A program made the position numbers and the translations under genes. From assembly GCA_937928335.1 (NCBI GenBank), contig CALFWN010000268.1, positions 1 through 8,356 on the forward strand: a stretch of 8,356 bases of DNA, written 5' to 3'. The notes below the pieces were generated by a model. It did not search any database. It had not been told where the DNA came from and saw only the letters and a list, made by a program, of their open reading frames with translations. This document shows, piece after piece, positions 1 to 5,747 of this stretch. The stretch is from an uncultured Litoreibacter sp. (lineage in GTDB: Bacteria; Pseudomonadota; Alphaproteobacteria; Rhodobacterales; Rhodobacteraceae). Each line of letters begins with the position of its first letter. The stretch's first letter is position 1.

Positions 1-389
1 GTCGTGTCATGGACGGTCAGCACCACGGGCGCGGTGCGGCGCAGCTTGCGGATGGCGCGCAGATCGGCGGCGGGCAGGACGGACCATTGCAGATGGACGA
101 TGTCGGCTGGCCAGCTTTTCGTGAGCGCGATCATGCGTTTCAGCGAGCCGATATGGGACATGGCCTTGCGCAGTTTGGCGGCGGCCCCGCCCTGTTTGGC
201 GGAGGCCTCATGGCCGGGATAGAAGATCGGCGCGGTCTGGGCTTCGGGCAGGTCGGGCTTTTCGCCGTCGCGCAGCCCGCGCGTGGCCCAGAGCGTGGTG
301 ACTCCGGCCTTGTTCAGCCCGGTGTTGAGCGCGGCGTCATAGGGCGCGGTGAACAAAGACGGGTCCACCAGCAGCGCGTTAATGGCCAT
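1..389 (-). CDS. Glycosyltransferase family 4, N-terminal part (cut by window edge)
   Basis: The minus-strand frame is open from an ATG at 389-387 to the window edge and gives 129 residues with no stop. It begins MAINALLVDPSLFTAPYDAA and contains DIVHLQW (residues 96-102) and VLTVHDT (123-129). This is the layout of the N-terminal Rossmann half of GT-B fold GT4 enzymes: an early 'D.s.ftapYd..l..gL' segment, then 'DivHlqw' and 'vlTvHD'. The donor-binding C-terminal half, with the usual E-x7-E motif, lies outside the window. The start is supported by an AAAGAAGG ribosome site (405-398) with an 8-nt spacer. It overlaps the end of the preceding glycosyltransferase gene by 11 nt, so it is the last visible gene of the leftward EPS operon. 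The likely role is cytoplasmic transfer of a sugar onto the lipid-linked repeat unit; donor and linkage cannot be read. Family assignment is fairly secure, specificity unknown. Confidence 0.82.
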   Translation of the reverse strand, partial: MAINALLVDPSLFTAPYDAALNTGLNKAGVTTLWATRGLRDGEKPDLPEAQTAPIFYPGHEASAKQGGAAAKLRKAMSHIGSLKRMIALTKSWPADIVHLQWSVLPAADLRAIRKLRRTAPVVLTVHDT

Positions 390-1260
390 AATGCGCGCCT
401 TCTTTCAGCGACAGACAGCCCGCCACCACGCCCCGGTGCAGGGCGGCGCGCAGCTGCCAGAACATGCGGCGGTCCGTGTTGAACACATTGGCCAGCGCCA
501 TGCTGCTGGACAGCCCGGCTTTCAGCGCCGCGAGGCAGCCCAGTTTCAGCCGCGCGAAACTGCCGGTGGCCGACACTGCATAGCTTTGGCCCGAGCGGTA
601 TTTGCGGGTTTCCAGCCAGGCATAGGTGAGCCGCTCGGGGGTGACTTCTTCATGGACCACGGCCTCCCAGGCGACAGCGTAGCGCGCACCGAGGCGGTGC
701 AGGCGGAAGAAAAATTCAGTGTCTTCGCCGCCGGTCTGGCCACGGGCGAGATCGAAGCGTTCTTTATACCAGCGCGTGCCTGCCCAGCGCAGAAGCGCGT
801 TGCAGGTATGGCCGGTATGAACCTCGCCGCCGCGCGTCTCGGGCAGGTTGGAGTGGTAGTCCTGCGCCACCATCCACGCGGGCGCCTGCGTGCTGTAGAC
901 CGCGCGGGCCGGGCCGAAAACCGCATCCGCCCCGCTGGCCTGCGCCTCGGCGATGAGTGCCTCCAGCCAATCGGGGTCGGCCAGCTCGTCATCATCGATG
1001 AAGGCCACCCAATCGGCGTCGGAAGCCTCGAGGCAGGCATTGCGGGCGATGGAGATGTTGCGCGATGGTGCGTGGATATAGCCCACAGGCACCTCGCCGG
1101 GCTGGTTTTCGACCAGCGGCCTTGCGCTGTCGGTCTCGTCATTATCGGCGACCAGCACCCGCAATGTGACCTCGCGCGGCACCGCGAGGGCCTGCAGGCT
1201 GGCCAGCGTCTTGGCGATATGGGGCCTGCGAAAGGTGCAGACGCAAATATCGACCAGCAT
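379..1260 (-). CDS. GT2 family glycosyltransferase, ExoM-like
   Basis: A 293-residue GT-A type glycosyltransferase. It opens MLVDICVCTFRRP (the 'vCTfrRp' start typical of ExoM-like EPS transferases). ADND at residues 38-41 contributes to nucleotide binding, FIDDDE at 87-92 is the metal-binding DxD, and GGEDTEFFFR at 177-186 carries the ED catalytic-base motif. Family knowledge: ExoM-type enzymes add a sugar from a nucleotide donor to the undecaprenyl-linked succinoglycan intermediate at the inner membrane face. The start was set at 1260 rather than the longer in-frame ATG at 1332, because the ATG at 1260 overlaps the upstream stop codon as TGATG, a classic coupled junction, while the longer form would lie deep in the co-polymerase gene. 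No strong Shine-Dalgarno precedes it, consistent with re-initiation. The C-terminal 60 residues are a basic/hydrophobic tail that may touch the membrane. GT2 assignment is secure; ExoM orthology and sugar specificity are inference. Confidence 0.9.
   Translation of the reverse strand: MLVDICVCTFRRPHIAKTLASLQALAVPREVTLRVLVADNDETDSARPLVENQPGEVPVGYIHAPSRNISIARNACLEASDADWVAFIDDDELADPDWLEALIAEAQASGADAVFGPARAVYSTQAPAWMVAQDYHSNLPETRGGEVHTGHTCNALLRWAGTRWYKERFDLARGQTGGEDTEFFFRLHRLGARYAVAWEAVVHEEVTPERLTYAWLETRKYRSGQSYAVSATGSFARLKLGCLAALKAGLSSSMALANVFNTDRRMFWQLRAALHRGVVAGCLSLKEGAHYGH
398..405 (-). promoter_or_regulatory. Ribosome binding site for the GT4 gene
   Basis: On the minus strand, AAAGAAGG sits 8 nt before the ATG at 389. 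It lies inside the last codons of the preceding GT2 gene and supports the chosen start and translational coupling across the 11-nt overlap. Confidence 0.5.
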
Positions 1261-3203
1261 CACACCATCCCGGAGTTTTTCAGCGCCAGGAGCCGCACCT
1301 TTTGCTGGTAGGGCGTCAGCATGTTCATACATTCATCCACCTTGTCGCGGCGCAGATCGAGGCTGTCGATGATCAGAAGAATATCGTCGGCAATCTCGAA
1401 CCAATAGGTGCCCACAACGCCGGGCTGCGTGGCCGAGACCGGCGCCAGCGTGGTGGTGCCGGGCATACGGATCGAGGTGGGCAGCCGCGAGGAGGCGACG
1501 CTCATCACGGTGCCTGCCCCATGCATTATGCCATCCTCGGACCTTTCGGGGTTGCTGGGGTCCACGTTGTAATTGACATCGACCACCATCGCGGACTGGC
1601 CGAACTCGCCCGCCGCATCGGCCAGCACCCGCGCCAGATCATCGGAGGTGGCGCGCTCGGTGAGCGACAGCACCACCACCACCCTGCCCTCGGCGCGGTA
1701 TTGCTCGGGCGCGTTGTGATAGAGCAGCATGGAGACATATTGCGAGGCCAGCGCCCATTCCGTGTCGGGATTGGCGAGGTTGAGCTGCTTGTCGGGCAAG
1801 GTGCCCACGGGCAGAAGGCCATAGGAGGTCTCCAGATCCTGCAGGCCGCGGTAATCCTTGCGAAACAGCTCCTTGAGGGCGATCCAGACGCAGGCGAAGA
1901 TCCCGCCCAACACGCCCACGACAAAGCTGAGCGCCAGCACGGGCGGGCCAGAGGAGCGGGTTGGAATGGTGGCTTCGGCCAGAAGGCGGGCATCGGGCGT
2001 GGCCAGCTCGCGCTGGGCTGCGATCTCGGAGCGGCGGGTGAGCACGCTGGCATAGACCTCCATCAGGGCTGCGGCGCGTTGCTGGTAGCGGGCGACCTCG
2101 CGGTCGGCGGCCTGCGCCCCGATCAGCGCGTCGCCCGCATCAGCCAGCAAAATCTCGAACCGCTCGCCGCGCGTACGCAGTGTTTCCTTCAGCGCCTGAT
2201 TGCTGCGTATCTCGCGATTGACCACCTCGTTCAGCGCGGCCTGCGCACTTTCCACCCGCGCCCGCAGGCTGTTGCTTTCGACGCTGTTGGGCCCGGAATT
2301 GGTGATCGCCTCGTCAAGATCGGCCTGCAACCCGGCCAGACGGCCCCGGCGTTCGGTCACAACCGCAATATCGGTGGCCTCGGGCGCGTTGATGTCGGAG
2401 GCCTGACGCAGCCAATCGCCGATCGCCTCCGCCTTGGCCAGCTCGGTGCGCACAAGAAGCAGCTCGGCGGTGAGCTGGTTGATGCTGCCCGCCGCCGATT
2501 GCGAGGTCTGGGTCTCGCGGTTGAAATAGCGGCGCGAGGCCTCGGTCAGCTGATCACCGGCAGTGGCGATTTCGCGTTCCAGCGACTCGATCTCGGCATT
2601 GATGCCCAACAGCGCGTTATCAGCGATCTCGACCTTCGCCTGCCGCTGGAAATCAAGATAGGTATTGGCGATCAGATTGGCCACATAGGTCGCCCAGACC
2701 CGGTCAGGGGCGGTCACGGAGACATCCGCAATCAGGCTGTCGGTGCGCCGTGTGACAGCCACCTGTTGGCGCAGATAGATCACGTTATTGGCAAGCTCAT
2801 CGGATGCACGCACCGCAGGGCTGCGCAGATCGATCTCGTCGGAGACTTCTTCCTCTTCCTCCTCCCCTTCAGGCAGGCGCGGATAGAGAATATCCAGCTC
2901 CATCAGCTCCTTGACCACGGTGGTCATGACAGGCTGGGACAAGATCACCCCGATCTCGGTATAGATCTGTTCTTGCAGGGGCTGCACCCCGGCGGTCAGC
3001 GAGGCGATATCGCCCAGATCAAGCTCGGCATTGTTGATCATCACCTGCGCCGAGGCGCGGAATTCCTTGGGCTTGCTGGCCATGTAGAAAAACACAACCA
3101 CCAGCGGCACCAGCACGGCGAGCGCGATCCACAGCCAGCGGCTGGTGAAGGGCCGGAACGTGGCCCGCAGGTCGATAGACGGGTTTCGGTCAAGTTCGCT
3201 CAT
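1260..3203 (-). CDS. Polysaccharide co-polymerase (Wzz/Wzc/ExoP type) with degenerate BY-kinase domain
   Basis: A 647-residue inner-membrane protein with the plan of chain-length regulators. It has a short cytoplasmic start, TM1 (about 23-41), a long periplasmic region with coiled-coil-like helices (about 195-225, 240-265, 280-395), the Wzz-type 'ATIPTRSSGPP' segment (411-421), TM2 (about 421-443) and a cytoplasmic C-terminal domain (450-647). Family role: it sets chain length and couples Wzy polymerisation to export. The C-terminal domain aligns in layout with bacterial tyrosine (BY) kinases but lacks a P-loop. Where SxxxGEGKS is expected there is LSLTERATSDD (about 512-522); the Walker A' slot reads MVVDVNYN (539-546) and a Walker B-like strand ILLIID is at 608-613. 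There is no C-terminal tyrosine cluster. An acidic run of six Glu is at 114-119. The start overlaps the upstream stop as ATGA, and AGAGG lies 8 nt before it. Loss of kinase activity is inferred from the missing residues. Confidence 0.9.
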   Translation of the reverse strand: MSELDRNPSIDLRATFRPFTSRWLWIALAVLVPLVVVFFYMASKPKEFRASAQVMINNAELDLGDIASLTAGVQPLQEQIYTEIGVILSQPVMTTVVKELMELDILYPRLPEGEEEEEEVSDEIDLRSPAVRASDELANNVIYLRQQVAVTRRTDSLIADVSVTAPDRVWATYVANLIANTYLDFQRQAKVEIADNALLGINAEIESLEREIATAGDQLTEASRRYFNRETQTSQSAAGSINQLTAELLLVRTELAKAEAIGDWLRQASDINAPEATDIAVVTERRGRLAGLQADLDEAITNSGPNSVESNSLRARVESAQAALNEVVNREIRSNQALKETLRTRGERFEILLADAGDALIGAQAADREVARYQQRAAALMEVYASVLTRRSEIAAQRELATPDARLLAEATIPTRSSGPPVLALSFVVGVLGGIFACVWIALKELFRKDYRGLQDLETSYGLLPVGTLPDKQLNLANPDTEWALASQYVSMLLYHNAPEQYRAEGRVVVVLSLTERATSDDLARVLADAAGEFGQSAMVVDVNYNVDPSNPERSEDGIMHGAGTVMSVASSRLPTSIRMPGTTTLAPVSATQPGVVGTYWFEIADDILLIIDSLDLRRDKVDECMNMLTPYQQKVRLLALKNSGMV

Positions 3204-4450
3204 GTAAATCGCCTCTTGGGCTTGAGACGCCGGGCGAGATCGGCCAGCGCCTGACGGCCATTTGGCCGCGTGAGAGTGTCAAGGTTATCGGGCTGAGCCA
3301 CCGCCGGGCGCACGGCCTGCGGCAAGGGCTCAAAGCCCGTCTCCAAAGTCTTGGCGAGCCCTTCGGGGCCTGCCTCCTGCATCGACAACGTCAACTCGGT
3401 AATGTGCAACGCGAAATCCGGCGGCGGGAAATGCGGCCGGTTTTCCGAGATCGCGGCGGCCAGCTCTGCCAGCCCCGCGACCATATCCATGCGGCCTTCC
3501 GCCGCCTCAAACTGCCCCGCACCGGGGACCTGCGTGACCACCTGATCATTGGCCCCCAGCAGCCAGCGCGCCAGCCGTGAAGCACCAAAACGGCTTTCGC
3601 GCACCGACAGGCGGTGCCAGTCCATCGCATCATAGGTGACGGGCGCTGTATAGTCTTTATATGTCGGCAATGTCAGCACGCCGGTCTCGCCAATCACCCG
3701 TGCCGACTGATCACGCGGGGCTGCAATGGAACAGGTCAGCCGCCCCACCACGCCGGAGGCAAATTGCAGACAGGCCACGGAGAAATCGGGCGTGTCCAGC
3801 GGCGGGCTGGTTTTCTGCGGCGTGACCACCTGAGAGAAGGCCGTCATCGAGGTGACCGGCCCAAAGAGCGCGCACATCCATGTCAGGTGATAGCCAGCAT
3901 GTTCGCGGGTGCAGCCGGTCTGGTATTCCTCCATCACCGGCCAGGGCGCACCGCTGGGCGAGACCCATGTCTCGGGCCGCATCAGATGGATGGGGCCGTC
4001 ATCGAATTCGGCATAGACCAGCCGCGGCTTGCCGATAAGGCCGCTTTCGACACCCGATTGCAGCGTGCGCACCGCCGCGCTGAGCGCATTGGCGGGCGCC
4101 ACCGCGAGGCGCAGGCCTTGCTCATCGGCCAGCTGGAGCAGCGCCTTGGCCGCCTTGAAGCTGCGCGCCACGGGTTTTTCGGAATAGACATGCTTGCCCG
4201 CCATCAGCGCCGCACGGGTGACGGCCTCATGCGCGTCGAGCGGCGTGAAATTGGCGATGATGTCGATGCCGGGATCGGCCAGCATCGCAGCCTCGCTTTC
4301 ATAGACATGCGCCCGGTAATGGCTGGCCACCGCATAGAGCCTTGCGCTGTCTGTGTCCCAGACGCCTGCAAGCTCCACATCCGCGTGGGCGGCCCATGTG
4401 GCCATGTAGAGATCGAAGACGAAGCCGCAACCGATGACACCCACTTTCAT
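3200..4450 (-). CDS. Gfo/Idh/MocA family NAD(P)-dependent oxidoreductase
   Basis: A 416-residue cytoplasmic protein. The N-terminal Rossmann fold starts MKVGVIGCGFV (GxGxxx at residues 7-12). EKPVA at 91-95 is the signature Lys-Pro loop of the Gfo/Idh/MocA family, in which the Lys helps catalysis. EHAGYH at 183-188 sits where the family usually has D-x3-H, so His188 is the probable catalytic histidine, with Glu/His in place of the usual Asp. The last 45 residues form a proline-containing, strongly basic tail (RRLKPKRR) beyond the normal fold. Family members oxidise or reduce sugars and nucleotide sugars; in polysaccharide loci they often make keto, deoxy or uronic derivatives. Its place between a glycosyltransferase and the co-polymerase suggests work on a repeat-unit precursor, but the substrate cannot be read. 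It starts 3 nt after the upstream stop and has the strongest ribosome site in the window (AAGGAGG, 8-nt spacer). Confidence 0.88.
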   Translation of the reverse strand: MKVGVIGCGFVFDLYMATWAAHADVELAGVWDTDSARLYAVASHYRAHVYESEAAMLADPGIDIIANFTPLDAHEAVTRAALMAGKHVYSEKPVARSFKAAKALLQLADEQGLRLAVAPANALSAAVRTLQSGVESGLIGKPRLVYAEFDDGPIHLMRPETWVSPSGAPWPVMEEYQTGCTREHAGYHLTWMCALFGPVTSMTAFSQVVTPQKTSPPLDTPDFSVACLQFASGVVGRLTCSIAAPRDQSARVIGETGVLTLPTYKDYTAPVTYDAMDWHRLSVRESRFGASRLARWLLGANDQVVTQVPGAGQFEAAEGRMDMVAGLAELAAAISENRPHFPPPDFALHITELTLSMQEAGPEGLAKTLETGFEPLPQAVRPAVAQPDNLDTLTRPNGRQALADLARRLKPKRRFT

Positions 4451-4453
4451 GGC

Positions 4454-5485
4454 TCAGGCCTCCTTGCGTGAGGTTGTGGGGCTGTCGGGGCGCAGCGAGG
4501 AGTTGCGCCGCCTGAGCACCATGCCGTAGCCGCTTTGGCCAAGGAGCGCGGGCAGGAGCGCGCGCAGGATCGTGCGCGGCGCGGGGTCGGTTCTGACACT
4601 GGCGAGAAGCGCTGTGCGCGCGGCGGGTGCGTCGCCTTGTGCAGCATGGGCCGCGGCCAGCTGGAACTGCGCCCCGCTGAGATCGCGCGCCACCTGCGCG
4701 CGGCGGGCGGGCGACAGGTTTGGTGCCTCGATGAGCGTGGCGTTGGAGCCCACGCGGGAGCGGTAAAAGGCAATCGGGTTGCTGCTTTCCCAATCCATCA
4801 GCGCCACATCATCGCCCTCAAGGCGGCGGTAGAGGCCCACGCTGTCGCCCGTGACCAGCCACGCACCGCGCAGGGCGAGCTGGCGAAACATGAGCACATC
4901 CTCATGGATGGGGAGCGTCTCGTCAAAGCCTCCGATCTCATGCACCGCAGAGGCCCGCAGGACGGAGCATTGCAGATAAGGCCCCGGCACGTTTTCGTCG
5001 AAAGGATCAGCGAGGCGCATGGCGCGGCCCTGCGGGAAAGCAACCCCGTTGGCGGCGAAGATATCCCTGTCGGAATTGGAGAAGGTGAAATTGGCCACAT
5101 GCACCACCACATCGGCGGCGGCGGTTTTGATGTCACGCAGAAAGGTGGCGATGCGACCGGGGTTCCACAGATCATCGGAATCGAGGAAGGCCAGCCATTC
5201 GCCGCGTGCCTCGCGCACCCCGTAATTGCGCGCCGCAGCCGCCCCGGCATTGGGCTGGGTCAGCACCTTGATGCGGTCGCCAAACTGCGCCAGCTCGGCC
5301 GCCGTATTGTCCGTGGAGCCATCATCAATCACCAGCACCTCGTCAGGCGCGGGCACCTGCGACAAGACAGAGTGGATTGCCTGCGCAATCACCCCTGCCC
5401 GATTATATGTCGGAACAATGGCGCTGATGGTTGGCCCGCTCATGCTCGTCTGCTCTTCGTCAAACTTTTGGTTCAAGGTTTGCAT
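4454..5485 (-). CDS. GT2 family glycosyltransferase (first gene of the leftward EPS operon)
   Basis: With the start chosen here it is 343 residues. Motifs are those of inverting GT-A enzymes: AIVPTYNR (about 22-29), VIDDGSTDNT (52-61), the DxD-type LDSDD (101-105) and HED (194-196) for the catalytic base. A helical C-terminal segment (about 266-301) resembles a TPR-like hairpin, and a basic tail follows. Expected role: cytoplasmic or membrane-face transfer of a sugar to the growing undecaprenyl-linked repeat. Three in-frame ATGs are possible: 5536, 5485 and 5443. The one at 5485 has AAAAGG 7 nt upstream; the one at 5536 has no ribosome site and abuts a CtrA box, so it is probably untranslated leader; the one at 5443 begins right at the domain and has a weak site. 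The family is secure; the exact start is moderately sure; the donor sugar is unknown. Confidence 0.9.
   Translation of the reverse strand: MQTLNQKFDEEQTSMSGPTISAIVPTYNRAGVIAQAIHSVLSQVPAPDEVLVIDDGSTDNTAAELAQFGDRIKVLTQPNAGAAAARNYGVREARGEWLAFLDSDDLWNPGRIATFLRDIKTAAADVVVHVANFTFSNSDRDIFAANGVAFPQGRAMRLADPFDENVPGPYLQCSVLRASAVHEIGGFDETLPIHEDVLMFRQLALRGAWLVTGDSVGLYRRLEGDDVALMDWESSNPIAFYRSRVGSNATLIEAPNLSPARRAQVARDLSGAQFQLAAAHAAQGDAPAARTALLASVRTDPAPRTILRALLPALLGQSGYGMVLRRRNSSLRPDSPTTSRKEA
4459..4465 (-). promoter_or_regulatory. Strong Shine-Dalgarno (AAGGAGG) of the oxidoreductase gene
   Basis: A full anti-16S match, AAGGAGG, reads on the minus strand 8 nt before the ATG at 4450. It lies within the last codons of the upstream GT2 gene. 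It fixes the start and suggests this gene is translated efficiently in its own right and not only by coupling. Confidence 0.75.
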
Positions 5486-5492
5486 CTGCCTA

Positions 5493-5498
5493 CCTTTT
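5493..5498 (-). promoter_or_regulatory. Ribosome binding site deciding the GT2 start
   Basis: AAAAGG on the minus strand, 7 nt before the ATG at 5485. It is the best Shine-Dalgarno among the three candidate starts of this gene, and the reason for choosing 5485 over 5536 or 5443. Confidence 0.5.
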
Positions 5499-5511
5499 GG
5501 GCAGGCTTCGC

Positions 5512-5541
5512 ATAATTCCTGTTGATACTCCAGCATATTAA
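5512..5541 (-). promoter_or_regulatory. Candidate promoter of the leftward EPS operon
   Basis: Reading leftward, TTAATA (5541-5536) could act as a poor -35. It is followed after 18 nt by AATTAT (5517-5512) as a possible -10, which would put the transcript start near 5505, about 20 nt before the ATG at 5485. The -35 overlaps the proximal half of the CtrA box, the arrangement seen at CtrA-activated promoters in Caulobacter. Both hexamers are weak on their own, so this is an inference from position. Confidence 0.3.
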
Positions 5542-5556
5542 CGGATTTTTAACCAT
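5538..5556 (+). promoter_or_regulatory. CtrA-type response regulator binding box (TTAA-N7-TTAACCAT)
   Basis: The plus strand reads TTAA (5538-5541), seven bases, then TTAACCAT (5549-5556). This matches the alphaproteobacterial CtrA consensus TTAA-N7-TTAAC, including the CCAT extension of the strong half-site. It lies in the divergent intergenic region 52 nt upstream of the chosen start of the leftward operon and about 190 nt upstream of the rightward epimerase gene. Position favours control of the leftward operon; an effect on the rightward genes is also possible. The match is direct; binding and direction of regulation are inferred. Confidence 0.6.
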
Positions 5557-5593
5557 GACGGCGCGGCTTTTTGCAGGCAGCGGGCGGTAAGTT

Positions 5594-5620
5594 GCCAAGC
5601 TGCATCAGACGGGGCTTGGC
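5594..5620. repeat. Inverted repeat, 7-bp arms
   Basis: GCCAAGC (5594-5600) and GCTTGGC (5614-5620) are perfect reverse complements separated by 13 nt. It is the first of four short inverted repeats between the CtrA box and the epimerase gene. It could be an operator or a hairpin in a rightward leader. There is no T-run, so it is not a plain terminator. Confidence 0.45.
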
Positions 5621-5621
5621 C

Positions 5622-5635
5622 TGACCTTTGGGTCA
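5622..5635. repeat. Palindrome TGACC-N4-GGTCA
   Basis: Perfect 5-bp arms with a 4-nt spacer, immediately after the preceding inverted repeat. The short symmetrical form suits a dimeric regulator, but arms of this size also arise by chance and no family is recognised. Confidence 0.35.
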
Positions 5636-5651
5636 CCCGACCAGCCAAACC

Positions 5652-5669
5652 CGGCCTATTGCAAGGCCG
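5652..5669. repeat. GC-rich hairpin CGGCCT-N6-AGGCCG
   Basis: Perfect 6-bp arms (5652-5657 and 5664-5669) around a 6-nt loop. It would form a stable stem in a rightward transcript. No U-tract follows. Confidence 0.4.
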
Positions 5670-5704
5670 CCCCCGGCCACGACGGTTGACGGCACGCGCA
5701 TCAC

Positions 5705-5719
5705 GGGGGCAAAACCCCC
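5705..5719. repeat. Hairpin GGGGG-CAAAA-CCCCC near the epimerase start
   Basis: A 5-bp all-GC stem with a 5-nt loop, ending 17 nt before the AGGAG ribosome site of the epimerase gene. In a rightward transcript it would sit just upstream of the initiation region. Not followed by a T-run. Confidence 0.4.
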
Positions 5720-5736
5720 AGACGCTTCCCCATGAC

Positions 5737-5741
5737 AGGAG
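5737..5741 (+). promoter_or_regulatory. Shine-Dalgarno AGGAG of the epimerase gene
   Basis: AGGAG with a 6-nt spacer to the ATG at 5748; it fixes the start of the rightward SDR gene. Confidence 0.65.
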
Positions 5742-5747
5742 ACCACC

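Noticed and set aside
349..1311. A 320-codon plus-strand open frame opposite the ExoM-like gene
   Set aside because: Antisense shadow: no recognisable motif, no ribosome site, and the opposite strand encodes a GT2 enzyme with all catalytic motifs.
1302..3254. A 650-codon open frame on the plus strand opposite the co-polymerase gene
   Set aside because: It mirrors the minus-strand gene almost exactly; its product is rich in Gly, His, Arg and Gln with no domain pattern, as expected from the antisense frame of a GC-rich gene, while the minus strand has clear membrane segments and family motifs.
3614..5515. Plus-strand frames of 285 and 326 codons opposite the oxidoreductase and GT2 genes
   Set aside because: Both are shadows of well-supported minus-strand genes and show no family signature.
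5686..5714. TTGACG at 5686 as a promoter for the epimerase gene
   Set aside because: At 16-18 nt downstream there is only GGGGGCAAAAC-type sequence, with nothing like a -10 element.
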